Shown one piece after another: positions 32,001 through 47,000 of a DNA stretch of 64,000 nt. The position numbers and the translations under genes were made by a program. A model generated the notes under the pieces. The model saw only the letters and a list, made by a program, of their open reading frames with translations. It searched no databases and was not told the DNA's origin. This stretch comes from Parnassius smintheus behrii (taxonomy: Eukaryota; Arthropoda; Insecta; Lepidoptera; Papilionidae). The stretch covers positions 36,592,138 to 36,656,137 of the forward strand of contig JAUPFT010000014.1 in NCBI GenBank assembly GCA_036936625.1, written 5' to 3'. How positions within the stretch are numbered: position 1 is the first letter of the stretch; each line of letters begins with the position of its first letter.

Positions 32001-35000
32001 TATAAAAAAAACAGTGACAATACATGTGACTACATTTTGATCCTTAATCAAGGATAATTTTAGATCTCTATGGGCTATAGCATCTGCTTACCATCAGGTG
32101 AACTGTGTGCTTGTTTGACCCTTATTCCATAAAAAAGGAAGGATTTTCCTTAAACGCCATGGTTGCTAGGCAATCACTACCAGTCATGTCACACTTTTGA
32201 CATTATTTCCCGTCGCCTGTCCTGAGTAATTTTATGATCAATTTTCTTACTCCACCTCTATTATAATACTTCCTCAGTAAGTAAGTAGTAAGTAATATTT
32301 CCTAAGTAGTATTTGTAGTTAGGATAGACAATATCGTCGATCGTGTTTAGACTTACTTTATTTATGTTCTCATGTAAGTGGCGTATATAATGTCTTTTTG
32401 AGAATAAATGTCTTTAAGCCTAAACCTGAATTTTCTCAAGATTGTTTTGAAAACCTTGACATTATATGTTACACTAGAAGTTTTTTTAATAATTATAAAT
32501 TATATATAATATAACTAACTATATTATGTTTGTAGGTAGTAACAGGTACGGTAAGTCATTAATATAAACTAAGAACAGGAAAGGGGCATGAATTGAGCCC
32601 CGAAGAACACCCATAAATATTACCGAACTAGAAGAATTACTGCCCTTGGTAACTCTTTGATTTGTACCATGTAAATAAAATGTTTGGAATACCTATATTC
32701 AATGCAATATTAAAATGAAATAAATGAAAATTAATGTCACCTTTTCGATCTTTTGTTCTTAGTGACTGCTTGTTATGTTGCTCCAGTGACAAATAGCACG
32801 GGTCTATCAAAAATTTAAATTTTTAACAGATTTCCATGAAATGTTGTGTGTAGGTAGATAGGGACCCGGGGCTACTTATAGGATACTGTTTATCAGATTA
32901 CGAAACATAAAAAAGGAGGGTTAAGTATTTTAATTCCTTTCGATGTTAATTTCTATTTTATACGATTGATGTGTTTTATTAAAATAAATAAAATATTTTA
33001 AAATATTTATAAACAAAATCCAAAATAAGTTTAAAAAAGAAAAAGAAATTAGTAGTAAAGAAAAACACCGCAAGGAAAGCTGCCACCATATCTGAGAAGT
33101 AAGAAAATGTTTCAGAAATCATTTTTACTGCGTATTTTTATTATTTTGAGCTACGATCAGAAAGACGCTGCTGCTCGCCTTATGTAGATTTCTACTGTTC
33201 ACGAATTTAATTCTTCTTACACGTTCACCGTTAATAGAACTACATTTATGAAATTTCGAAGACTACTCGAACGTAAAAAAATACTGGCATGTGGTGCTAA
33301 ACAATGTTCAATGGTACCGATATTAATAAAGACCATGAAATTAAATCTTATTTTATCAAAACTATATCAACTTAAATTATGCATATTATATAAATAACGC
33401 ATTTCCGATTCCAGGAAAATTTTCCCTTCATAAATCATATCAGAAGACGTGCCCGATATAAAAAAAGGTGTTGCTGGGCGTATGATATTAATGCGATTCT
33501 GATAATCTAACTTATGTGTTTCTGTAGCCTATAATATTGCCAATATAGACACGGATACCGACGTGTCTCTACAAGTGATCCAGTTTTGCTAATTTTAGTA
33601 CGAAATAGTAAGATCGATGTTTCTAAATTCAAGCCCACGCGAGTGAAGTCGCGGGTAAAAAGCAAGTATTATAATAATAACGTAGGAGAAGATTTATGGG
33701 GTGAAATAGAAAAAAAAATCATACAACCAAAAGCGGCTTTAAAATTGAAAATGAAAAGTCTTTTGTGCTCTTATGGAAGAGAAAGAACCAGAGAATAAAC
33801 ATATTATATTGTATTAACAGTACAAAAAGTTAAACCTATTTGTCTTTTTAAAATAGGTAGTTTCAAAATGCCTCTCTTTGTAAACTTATTACTAAAAAAC
33901 GGTAGGCCTGTCTCTGGAAAAATATGTAATAATGCGAGACTAAATAATAAATAATCATGCGAGGCGAGTCCATTGAGTTAAATGGACTAAGTTTTGAATG
34001 CATGCGTTATTACTTGAATATTTTACAATAATTTTTTTTTATTTTTATAGAAGAGGGAGCAAACGAGCATGCGGCTTACCTGATGTTAAGTGATTACCGC
34101 CGCCCATGATCAACCGCAACACCAGGGGAATTGCAGGTGCGTTGCCGGCCCTTTAGAAAGGAGTAAGCTCTTTTCTTGAAGGTCCCCAGGTCGTATCGGT
34201 CCGGAAAAATCGCCGGTGGTAAACTATTCCACAGAGAGGTTGTACGCGGAATAAAACTCCTTTTGAAACGTACAGTGGTGGACCGCCAAGCATCCAGATG
34301 GTGTGGATGGTATAAGGACGTTTGCCGCGTAGTGCATTCACGAAATTTAGCGGCTGGGATTAATCCGAACAATTCCTCAGAGCACTCCCCATGGTATATG
34401 CGAAAGAAAATGCAAAGGGATGCAACATCTCTTCGCAATGCCAGTGAATCGAGCCGATCGGAAAGCACTCGGTCGTCGACGATTCGAGCCGCTCTGCGCT
34501 GGATGCGGTCAAGTGGAAGGAGCTGGTACTGGGGAGCCCCAGCCCAGAGATGGGAACAGTATTCCATGTGCGGCCGAACCTGCGCCTTGTAAAGTTGCAG
34601 GCGGTGTGCCGGCATGAAATACTGTCCCGCTCTGCTGAGCACGCCAAGCTTTTTAAAGGCCAATTAGGCCTTCCAAGTGACCACGAAACTGAACGTCACT
34701 GGATATGTCGACGCCGAGGATTCCGATACTGGCTGAGGCAACAAGGGGAGTGCCTTGAAACTGAGGGGAAACGACAAAGGTCAATATATATTATAAGTTG
34801 AACAATAGCTATTAAATTAAAATTGCATTTTTATTTTTGCAGGTGTGCTGCGCCCGTCCAGAGAGGATTCGTTGGGTGGAAACTCGTGATGGTTCTATTC
34901 CTCCAAATGCTATAGTTGGTGGCAGTACTTCGTCTGGTGAACCATTGTATATAGGCAGAGCCAAGGAACAGGGATCTTTAACTCCTGGAAAGGTGAGCAA

Positions 35001-38000
35001 TAATGATATATTGCTTAGTTGTACACATAACAGTTTGCATAGTGACGGTGTAAGAATATTCACTTCCTCATATCTTCCTGTGGGTGTCGTGAGAGACGAC
35101 TTAGGGAAACAAACCGGAAGATGAAGATGGCCAATCCGCCTGCTAAGCATGGCAATTATGGTAAGTATCCCTCTTAAAAGCCAATCTTTAAGGAAAACTG
35201 GTAAGCTGTAAAGATGGCATGGGCATTAAATAATTTATCAACAATACTTAGAAAGCTAGGGAAAAAGACCTAAACCATGGAATTCTGCAAGTATTAGAGC
35301 TGTAAGGTGAATATTTGCTATTTAATCATTCACACGGATTTTAGGACACAGTTAAGTAAATAATATTTTTTTTTGGCAAACATTATTTTATATCATTCAT
35401 ATTTGCTTATTTATACATGCCGTGAATTATAAGTGGGAGAATTTTCAGATGAGAATGGCTTAATTTAGACAGGTTAGAAATATTTCCTTGACTTAAATAA
35501 AGATGAGCCACTTTTTTAAATGGGAAATTTATACCAGATTCAAAGTTGCTGTAGCTTGGGATGTGTTGTGATTTAGGGTGCTATTTTTGTCCATATTCCT
35601 GTGGACAAAAGCGAAAAATAAACTTTGTAAAAATCAGTCGTGAATATTTCAGCATGACAATGCTTTTATAAAACTTATAAAAAAAACGGTACATGACTAT
35701 CACTTGATGGTAAGTTACTAAAGGTGTATTGGCACTTCTGAAGACTAATATGAAATGCAGGTATACACCAACGGAACATAGTTAATAATAGAAAATTTGT
35801 TGACTTCTTTATCTGTGTAGTCCCAGATCACAGAAATCTAAATAATAAGGTACTAGAAATACCTTCTACTGTCTTTTAATATCGGGACGCGTGTCCCGGT
35901 TCGCAGCTATCACACATATACAAACAATAAATGCACAATTACCCCTACACGTAAGTCTAGCATTCTTGCAACAAAGATTAAACTATAAAACTATTGCGTT
36001 AAGGAATATTCTATAAAACGTAAAATCTCAGGAGGCGTAGCCACTCGGTCCAATAATTAACGTGTGCGAAAAACAGAGAGTGACATTGCGAGTCCACTCT
36101 CACTTGGGTATAGTGCAGCGCAACGCACGTTTCGATAACTTTCAATTAAGCGTCGTTGATCGTCCTGGAGTCTCACACCAAGTTATAACTAATTAAGAGT
36201 GACTCAGTAATAGACGCTTTTAGTCTTAGATTTAGCTTTTAGACGTTTTATAATTAGAGAAAAGGCGATATAATAAAACGTTAAGGATAAGTATATCCAT
36301 TTATCTTTAATATCCGGATATTTTGGAAACCTGGAATAATAGCATTGTATTAAATAAACAGATGTTTAAATAAAATAAATACAACATTATACAAATAGAA
36401 AACATATAAAACATATATCGCACCTCCGCTCAAATAGTGTCACAACTCAAAGAAATTAAAACTCTTTTATTGCACCATTCGTTTCAGAAAACTTCAAAAT
36501 CTTATCTCAAATAGTGTCGAACTTATGGTTTAAATATTTATCCCTAGATGGTACTAGTGTCATTATAATGTTAAGTGAAAGTTATGTTATACGTTATACC
36601 AAACATAAACAGTGTCACATCTCGACTTGCGCCAGGTAGTCGTTTGGCTAAATATCGTATAAAGTGTTGTTTGTCCAGATAAGACAGTACTACTCTGTGT
36701 AAAAAGTATCGGGAATATGTCAATAAAAAGACCCGCGTAAAAGAGGTCGTTCTAATTTTTTTACTGCATGTTGGTAGCACTGTACTGATTTAGCGCGCAA
36801 AGTTTGAGCGGGATCTGTCATTTAATTTGTTTTAAACTACACTTTTTGTTGGTCATAGTTTTGAGTTCTCGGCGATTTTTACTATGGAAAATATTGTTGA
36901 ACAAAGAGTGTGCCTTGAATTTTGTGTTTCGAATGATATTTCATGTGGTGAATCACTAAAAATGTTGCGAAATACCTACGGCGAATCGTGTATATCGAAA
37001 ACAAGGGCTTATGAATGGTATAAGGCTTTTAAAGAAGGCCGAGAAGTAGTAGTAGACTTGCCTCGTTCTGGTAGACCTTCAACTGCTACGACCAAAAAAA
37101 ACATCGACAAAATCAAGAAGCTAGTGCTCGAAAATCGACGTATGAGTCTGAGAGAGTTGGCTAGTGAGGTGAACATATCTTTTAAGTCCGTCCACGACAT
37201 TCTCATTGACATTTTAGACATGAAACGCGTCATGAAGAGCTCAATTTTGTTCAAAGAGCGCAGCGAAAGCATGTCGCTGAAGACATGGTTTCCCGAGCTT
37301 CTACGGATCCGACCTTTATGAAACGTATAATAACTGGCGACGAGACATGGGTTTATGAGTACGACATGCAAACAAGCCAACAGTCTTCAGAATGGCGTCT
37401 CGAAAACGAGCCGAAACCCAAAAAACCGCGGCAAAGTCGCTCCAAAATCAAGGTGATGCTGACAGTTTTTTTTTGACTACCGTGGTGTGGTTCACTCCGA
37501 ATTCCTTCCAAAGGGAGAAACAGTGAATAAAGAATATTATTTAGGCGTCATGCAGCGTTTGCGTGAGAGTATCCGCCGAAAACGTCCAGATTTGTGGCAA
37601 CACAACTCGTGGATGCTGCACCATGATAATGCACCATCACACACAGCCATTATAGTGAAAGAGTTTTTAGCGAAAAATTTAACAAAAGTTCTCGACCAAG
37701 CACCGTATTCACCTGATGTGGCTCCGTCTGACTTTTTTTTATTTCCCAATTTAAAATTACCACTTCGAGGAAAACGTTTTGAGTCGATAGAAGCCATAAC
37801 AAAAAATTCGCTGAATGAGCTAAAGGCCATACCGCAAATAGCCTATGAAAAATGTATGGAAGACTGGGTGAAGCGTAAGAGATGTTTTATTGCAAGCGAT
37901 GGGGCCTACTTTGAAGGCGATAAAATAAATTTAGATGAATAATTTGTATTTTTTGTTTTATTGACAAATTCCCGATATTTAGTACACAGAAGGTATATAT

Positions 38001-41000
38001 GATTAAAGCTTGGCAAATATCTTCCTTTTCTCGCTGTAAAACTGATCTGTGTCGATATATGACAGTGTATGTGGTTAAGGTTACTCAAAAATCTTATTTA
38101 TTTCGCAACAAAACTGGTCTGTGTCGAGTTAATGCAGTATATGTGATTAAGGCTAATCAAAAATCTTATTTATTTCGCTATCAAATTGATCTGTGTCGAA
38201 TTATGAAAATACGTGTGAATGAATGAATCCAGTTTTATACCAAAACATACTCAAATAAAAATTTTTGAAGTAATAGATGACAGCAATAAAGACATGGTTA
38301 TTTAAATGAGACTTCCGAAAATATTTCTAATTTTTTTTTTTTTTTTTTTTTATAGGATAGGGTGACAAACGAGCACACAGTCCACCTGATGGTAAGTGGT
38401 TGCTGTGGTCCATAGACATCTACATCTATCCTCGATTACAAATCAAAATGCAGATGCGTTGTCACCCGTGAGGACTAAGATGGAATGCCTCGTTTCCAGT
38501 AAAATGGGTCTCCGGTTCTCTACACTCACCATACGAAATACAGCAGCATTAAGCTACTATTTCACGCTGGTATTCTGTGTGTGTATTTCTAATTTACCGG
38601 TCGAATATAATAATGAAAACTTAGACCTTACGCAAGATTACACTGGAGGTGAAGAAACAGATGATTCAGTTGCAGATTCCAACTACGAAACTGCTCATAA
38701 AAAGAGTAAGAAAAATAACGTCGTTATTCATCGCCTATCATCATCATCATTGAGTTTTTCATCGTCTAGCTCAAGTTCATCTTCGTCCAGTTCCAATTCA
38801 TTCTCATCCAGCTCCCTATCTTTATTATCTAGTGCAAAGCCAAGCGAAGCCATTCGAAATCGCCCAGCAACTTCACAAGAATCTAATTTAGACAGACCAA
38901 ACCCCCAAGGACAAAATGAGATGACAAAAGAAATTGTGCCCACTTCACGTAAGAAACGGTGTGCTGAAGGACAATGGAAGCAAAATGTGACTAAAATTCT
39001 ACGAAGCTCGGGATTGCCTTATAAAACAAAATCCAGGCGAAGTGTTCCTAAAAAAGTTATTAAAAAAGGTTGTGGATGCTGGATAGTAATGACAGAACGA
39101 TCAAAACTGTAACAGAGAAATCAACTGGGTTTTTTTTGAAAGAAGATCAAAGAGGAAAACATAAAATGAAATCAGGGATCATAATTATAAAAGGAATACC
39201 AAAGATTGAAAGCTCATTATTTGAGGGCACAAACTACACGAGAATTCATTGATAGAGGAAAAAAATTTTTGACTTACATAGGGACTATATGTACTGTAAA
39301 CGAAATGGTCGGAATTATGGAAATTGTGTGACGTACTGTCGCATTTTTAATAGTGGATTTTATTTACATTCCTTCGTACCAAAGAAAGACGGATATGAAT
39401 TATGTGTAGCTTATGAAAATTCGAATCCGGAAGATAAAGTACAACATAAGATGAACTCCTAGTAGAAAAGAATTTATCTAGGGAAGAAAAAAAGAAAGAC
39501 AAGGAAAGGAAGCTCTTAAAATAAACGAAAACCTGATTGTGGCTGTATAAGACTGTTTTGCAGGTACTCCGTGGCGATGTATTTGTTTTTGACTATAAGA
39601 GAAAACTAAATATCATGCATTTCACGGTTAGCAAGTTGACAGTAGAAAACACAGAAAGAAAAAGAAATCAACCGACAACAAGTAACAGTAATAATTGTGA
39701 TTTGATTGTAAATCGCAGTATTACTGAGGGGTTTTTTGGGCGTGAGAGTAAAGGCAATCGAGGTGCAGACGAAATCGGTAGCTGCTTGCTATAATTTATA
39801 AAACATTGCTGAGTCGTACAGGTAACGAGCCCATTGATTTAGTTTTCTATTCGGACAACTGTTGCGGGCAAAATAAAAATAGGTACATAGTTGGGTTGTA
39901 CATGTTTGCGGTATTGAAATACGATAAACTTAACTCGATTAGGTAGTTATAAATATTACTACCTGGACACACTCAGAATGAAGGTGACTCTGTACATTCG
40001 GTGATAGAAAAGCAAATAAAACGCTCGTTGAAATCAGGTCCAATTTACGTTCCCAGTCAATATGTACAAATAATTAAACAGGCTAAAAAACTGGGGAGAC
40101 GCTGAGAGTAAATGAGCTCTCATATAAAGATTTAATTTCTTTAAAAATTTTAACTAGTGATGTGATGGGTATTACGACTAAATAAGATAAGGATCTCTGA
40201 TGTAAAAATGATGACTATTGTCAAAAATAGACCAAATATTTTAAAGTACAAAACGTCTTACACGTACACCAAATGGTCAGAAGGTAATTTACTCTCCCGA
40301 AATAAAAAATACTAATAATTCCTGACACTAAACAAGAATAAAAAGAATAAAAAGACTGATTTAATGATTTTACAAAAAATAATCACATTCCTAGTTTTTG
40401 TGCTGACTTTTATAGCAATTTGTGAGTTATTTTGATGTTAATTCTAATTATATAAGATACTAAAGATGTTACGATCTACGATATGAGACTTAGGTACTTT
40501 TCTGTTTGATTTTTGTATTGTTGATTAATGTTAATTCGTTTTAATTAAATAAGATTTCGTAAATTTTTCGTTTTTTTATCTGTATAGTGTCACAACTCAA
40601 TTTTTTTCACGCTTTCAGGATACCTAATACAGTATTTTATAGAGCATCAAAAACGTTGTAAGTTACTAAGAAACTTATAGCACTAATTTTGTTAGTTTTC
40701 ATAATGATTTCTTGTTAGATTTGTTCATAATGAGATCTTGTTAGTTTTCGATTTAACACCCGAAAAGTGACAACAAAAAGTTCAATCGCCTTTTTCTCGA
40801 TAGTTTACTTTTTTGACTTACGACACTATTTGAGCGGAGATGCGCTATGTGTATGTGTATGTGTGACACATTTATCATTTTTTATTAGTTTTAAAGATCT
40901 GTAACTGACTTCCTGTGGTTTGTTATTTTTCAGTTACCTGACTTCTTACAGATCTACTTTAGTTTAATCTAATTCTACCCTTACAATATAATTACTTATC

Positions 41001-44000
41001 CTTACAATATATATAATACAAACAGATGATCGCTGATTAACGGTTAACGGTATAGAGAAGGTGTAAATATATATTTTACGAAAAATCAAATTTCATTCCC
41101 ATTTCGGTAAAACTAAGTAAGCTAAACATAATCAATTATCGATGTAAAATAGTAGTATCAAGTCACTGACTCGAGCTCGAATCCTTCGGCCGTGTTCTTG
41201 GAAATTTACGTACGCGACAATATTGTTTATTGCCCTTACTATAAAGTCTATAAATCCATCGCTGCTTTTAGCTGTCGTACTCGTAGACATGAATTAGCTT
41301 AAGAATCAGTGGATATTGAAATGTGAAAACAGTTACATTTTCGGAAACAATCGTAGTACTGGAGGTGAATAATTTTTTTTAGGTATATTTCATTAAAAAC
41401 AACATTTTTTAAAACACTGGTAACGCCAGTTAACAATCTACTTTATCAACATTACATTACATATCGCATTGAGTTCGTCCTAAGTTATATCTACTTTATC
41501 AACATGACTAGTGCATATTTTTTGTTTTCTTCCTTCCTTCCCTTTCCTACCGCACGCGCTGCCGCCGAGGTGAAAAAGAGGATCTCGGCGCGCGTCATTA
41601 TACTAAGTGATATTACGCCATCCGCAACGCACGGCCACCCGTCGCGTCTTATGTACATTAACCGCAAACCGCGCAGGACGAACATTGAGTTCTCCTGTTT
41701 ATGTTTAATATTCACCGCATCAGACATTGTGTCTTTGTAACTCATAAAAGTGTGAGACGCCCCCGTAAGGGCAAAGGTGGAGAGTGTGGGACTTCACGAG
41801 ACTGTTCCGGGAGTGCGTGTGCCCCGAACCATGTGGCGAGCTCGCTGTATAGCAGACACTCCAGGAGGAAGGTGCGGCAGCCCTCATCAGGTCAGTGCGT
41901 GCTATCCCACCTATTTATTTTCCCCTTTGTCGTATGCACCAAAATTACAGTCCACTAAATCTTTATCGAAGATACCTTAAGTTACTGGCGTCTCCATTTT
42001 TAATGGTCACTTCTCGCTGGATTGACCTTGACTTTCCGCCCTTATTAGATCGTTATCGTAATAAGCGTTTATATAATTAATTATTTATATTTTAATCCGA
42101 CTTCGGATTAACCCCGCCCTTATTAGAACACTGGAATAGGTCCTAATAGGTGACATTCATAGTAATTTTGAAACTATATTCATAGAATGAATAAGCATAT
42201 AATTATCTATATAAATTATTTGTTGTATGTTCACATCACGTCATCAACTTTTAACTACATCTATAGATTATACTGTTAAATTACATTTATTATTTGCACA
42301 TATATTTAAGCATTATATTCGTTATAAATAACTTCATAATTATTATAAAAGTTGACAATTAAAGTTCATCGTTAACAAAACTAATATTTAATAATTCAAC
42401 CGCGTAGCGAGGTCGCTTACAGACTACCCGCTTATAATTATATTATTTTACGCCGCATAACTTAAGTTGTAATGCCGCCTAAAAAACAAATAGCATCGAA
42501 TAATAGCGATTCCTCGGATAATGAGGGCACACCTGATGCTGAGTTGGTTTTATTGTTAGCTAAACGAGATGCTTTATTTGAAATAGTGCAAAAAATATAT
42601 GATATGTCCTCGGACATCCTCACAAACACTTCCACGATGGAGCGTTTTCTTGATGGAAGTTCTAATATTAATGCTTTACGTATTGAGTTTAAACAGGTCT
42701 TAGATAATTATAATTCACATTTATTAAAAATAAACCCTATTGCTAAACCTGATTATAACAGCCTCATTGCGTTTGAGTCTCTTTGCGGTAGAATAAATAG
42801 GCTTTATTTACAATATTCGCAATCTAATTTACAAAGTACTAGTACACCATCTAAAGCCAGATTCACACTTCCGCCTATCGAACTTATGCCATTTTCGGGT
42901 GACATTCGCTCATGGCCTTTATTTTATGCTAGCTTTAAATCAACCGTCCATGACAACACATCGCTTACCGACGCTGAAAAGTTATACTATTTGCTAGGTA
43001 AACTAACGGGCAAAGCCCTATCTGTATGCTCAGGTATAACTCCTTGCGCTGAAAATTATAAAATTTTATTGCAAGCACTCGTCGACAAATATGAAGACCG
43101 GCGTATGCTAGCATCTACATATATTAATCAGATGTTCGAATTTAAGCCATTGCAATCGGCCACCGCAAATAATTTTGATTTATTTACTGATAACTTTATA
43201 AGTGCAGTGCGCGCTTTACAAAACTTAAAGTTAGATAATCTCGCGGACTTAATTGTTCTTCATATCGCGCTTAAGAAGCTGGACCCAGATACCATTCGCT
43301 CTTTCGAATATAGTCATAACTCGATGGTACCTACCTTTGATGATTTAGTAAATTTTATTAAGACCCGCTCCAAAGTTTTGCAACGCACCGATTCTAGTAC
43401 AAATTCTAATAGCGCACCAAACAATCGACGAGGTAACGGTAATAATCGTCGCTGTAATAATACTTCGTCGCCGAAGTATCAGGCGTACGTAAGCACGACG
43501 ACTAGTTGCTCAAAGTGTCTGTGCGATAATATTGTGCATCAACACCTATTTAAGTGTGCAGACTTTAATAAAATGACGCCGCAGGAACGATTTAAATGCG
43601 TAAAGAGTAACAATGCATGTGTGAATTGTCTCAGTTTAAGTCATCGAGTGTCTAGTTGCTCTTCAAATTATAGTTGTCGAGTTTGTAAATTTAAACATCA
43701 CACATTGTTGCACTTCCACCGCAGAAGCGATAATGCTTCCCCTGCGCAGGCGCGTTCTCCACCGCTTCAGCCAGTTACACTGAAGTCTACAACCCCCGCG
43801 CCCGCACACTCGCCACCCCTCACCGCAGGTGCGCGTTCAGACGTCGCGCTGTGTACTTCGTTCAAGAATGTTTCTCAACGTTCACCGCCTCCCGCGCGCG
43901 CAAGTCGTTCGCAGAGAACTGTTTTATTATCAACCGCTCAAGTATTTGCTTACGATGCTAAGGGAGAGAAACAAATTATTCGTATATTATTAGACTCCGC

Positions 44001-47000
44001 GGCTCAAAGCCATTTTATGACTAAAGAGTGCTGTCATCGTTTAGGCGTTCAACAACACCATACCGAATGTACTGTAGTAAAGGGATTCGGTGGAGTTGAA
44101 AAAATTGTAAAATCGAAATCGATTGATATTAAAATTTTCTCACGATTCGACTCGAATATTAACTTCAATATTTCAACGCTAGTTGTTGATCAAATCACCG
44201 ACCTTTTGCCCACCGCTGTGGTAGACACATCTGTCTTATCACACTTCCATGGCATAAGACTCGCTGATGAATGTTATAGCATGCCTAATAAAATTGATGT
44301 TTTGATAGGCGCATCCCTTTTCCCGCATTTACTATGTCCAGACGTAATTTATTCGTCTAACGACTTGTCCGGGCCCTCGGCTTTGAATACGGTATTTGGT
44401 TACGTTATTATGGGCTCAGTGCCGACACTTCAGGTAAATCATTCTTTAACGTGCTGCTCAGTTCTAGAGTCTCCTATCGTTGACAAATTAGTGCAACGAT
44501 TTTGGGAGCTTGAACAGCCACCCTCCGCACCGCCCATTCAGTGTCCTTCAGACATTGAATGTGAAGAGTTTTATAAATCTACGACATCCCGCGATCCTTT
44601 TACTGGTAGATATATTGTTGGCCTGCCATTTAAAGATGACGTTTACTCTCTCGGGGATTCTTATGAAACCTCTCGACGACGATTCATGTGCTTGGAGAGG
44701 AAACTTCAAGCCTCGCCTACATTAAGGTTAGCATATGATGACGTCATAAAGGAATACTTAGCTAAAAATTATATATCCCCCGCACCGCCGTATGACTCTC
44801 ATGAACCCGCTCCAATATATGTCATACCGCATCATGGAGTCTTACGCGAAGATAAGAAGTCAACGCGTCTGCGCATCGTCCTGGACGCTAGCAGTAAGAC
44901 TAGCACTGGACGATCATTAAATGATATTCTGCATTCAGGACCAAATTTGCAAGGCGACTTGTTCAATATAATTTTAACTTTCCGCTTACATCCAATCGCT
45001 ATGACAGCCGACTGTCGCCAACAATTTCTGCAAATAGTTGTTCGCGATTCTGATCGTCGTTACCAATGCTTCCTATACCGCTTCCGTCCACAAGACCCAC
45101 TTGTGTTATACCACTTCAATCGCGTGTGCTTCGGTTTCGGTTCGGTTTAACTTCGAGTCCATACCATGCATTGCGCACGGTAAGACAGCTCATTGATGAC
45201 GACGGCGCAAAGTATCCGCTTGCGAGTCGTATCGCATTTACTTCGCTATATATGGACGACATCGCGTTCTCTATGCCCAGTGAATCCGAGGCCAGTGAGA
45301 CCTCTCGGCAGCTGATAGACTTATTCAAGGGTTCCCAATGGGACCTGATAAAATGGCATAGCAACCGTCGATCTGTTTTAGATGACCTCCCTACTTCCCA
45401 TAAAATTACAGGAGAAGTAGAGTTCGATAAATCAATGCCACATAAAATACTAGGCTTGCATTGGTCTACCGATAGTGACGCCTTTTATTTTAAGATATCT
45501 GTTCCCGCTGATGTGACGTGCACTAAGCGCGCCATCTTATCTACTGTCGCTCGCCTGTGGGACATAATGGGTTTCGTTGCTCCCACAGTAGCGTACGCCA
45601 AATTGTTAATAAAGCAGCTTTGGCAACTTAATTTAGATTGGGACGACATACCACCACCGCCAATTATTAAGATGTGGAGGCAATTCTGTGCTGAATTACC
45701 AGCTCTTAATGATTTACGTATCCCGCGACATGTTGGTGTATCCAAAAACTGTACTGCGTCACTCCTGGGGTTTTCCGACGCCAGCGAGCACGCATACGGT
45801 GCCGTAGTCTACATACATGTAAAGAGCGTCAATGGTAACACCGTCCAGTTGATTTGTGCAAAGACTAAAGTCGCACCGACGAAACCACTATCTATTGCAC
45901 GCCTTGAGCTTTGTGGAGCGGTTTTACTCTCAAAATTGCTTCGCAGAGTACTCGACAATTATTCTCTTGACCTTGCAATATCAGTCTATGCCTTTGTAGA
46001 TTCAAAAGTAGCTCTGTACTGGATAAAGAGTTCGCCACACAAGTGGCAGACCTTTGTTGCAAACCGCGTTGTTCAGATTACCGACAATATTCGCGCTGAT
46101 AACTTTTATCATGTCGCAGGTACTGAGAATCCCGCTGACATACTTTCACGTGGCGTTACGCCAAATAAATTAGTTTCAAACCCCCTGTGGCTCCATGGGC
46201 CTCAGTGGACCTCGTTAGATCCATCTCAATGGCCTCTTCGTACTTTAGACAATGAGGTTATTGCAAATATGCCTGAGAAGAAGATTTTGTCGCACACTGT
46301 GTGCACATCCGTCTGTAATTCTGCGATTTATGAGCTCGCACTCCGCATCTCTTCTTGGAGTAAACTTCTACGTATAATTGCGTACGTGTGTAAGTTTGCT
46401 AAATTATTGCCCCGCCGCAACACTACTGTAGTGACTGCTGATGATCTCAGTTTCTCTGAGGTTATAATCCTCCGCGCCCTGCAAAAACAGCATTTTGCAG
46501 TGGAATATTTAAATATTGAAGGTAACAAACCTTGCTCGCCCGCTTTCAATCGTTTAAGGCCTTTTATTGAGAATGGTTTAATCCGCATTGGTGGTCGTCT
46601 TTCGAACTCCGCATTAGATTACACGCAAAAACATCCAATTATACTCCCGCGCAGTGATCATGTAGTGAACATGATCATTGACTATTATCATATTAAAAAT
46701 TTACACGCTGGGCCTGAATTGTTATTGTCATTGCTCCGTCAAAAATTTTGGATCCTTTCAGCACGCCGCATCGTGAGAACTACTAAGGGAACATATCTCC
46801 GTCCTGTTGCTCGTATTTGCCCTCTCCCAAGACAATAAATCACGATTATTTTGATTATAATTATTTATCTAAATTAGGAATTAAGTTTATATTTATATAT
46901 ATTAAAAAAGTATTAAACCGCAATATTATATTTATGTATACATTTTCTCGCTTACCAAGTAAGGTTAGTAGATGAGACACGCGCATTGAGCGCATCCTCT

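Larger units (their letters stand above)
36419..40844 (+). mobile_element. Unclassified DNA transposon, 4.4 kb, with DUF7869-like relic
   Basis: Terminal inverted repeats match over about 23 bp: CGCACCTCCGCTCAAATAGT (from 36419) against the complement of the segment ending at 40844. The motif 'atagtgtc(a/g)caactc' is repeated near both ends (36434, 36511, 36612, 40587, 40822), like transposase-binding subterminal repeats. A target duplication is not clear. The interior holds a decayed coding region (38585-40330), a mariner and a SINE-like repeat. It belongs to no superfamily I can name with certainty. Confidence 0.6.

Noticed and set aside
38030..38220. Tandem repeat as a CRISPR-like array
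   Set aside because: Eukaryotic context, no unique spacers between short repeats, and no cas genes.
38396..39112. Ser-rich 238-codon frame as a host protein
   Set aside because: Its first 60 codons are an antisense SINE-like repeat and the rest is a decayed transposon protein; no promoter or splice evidence.
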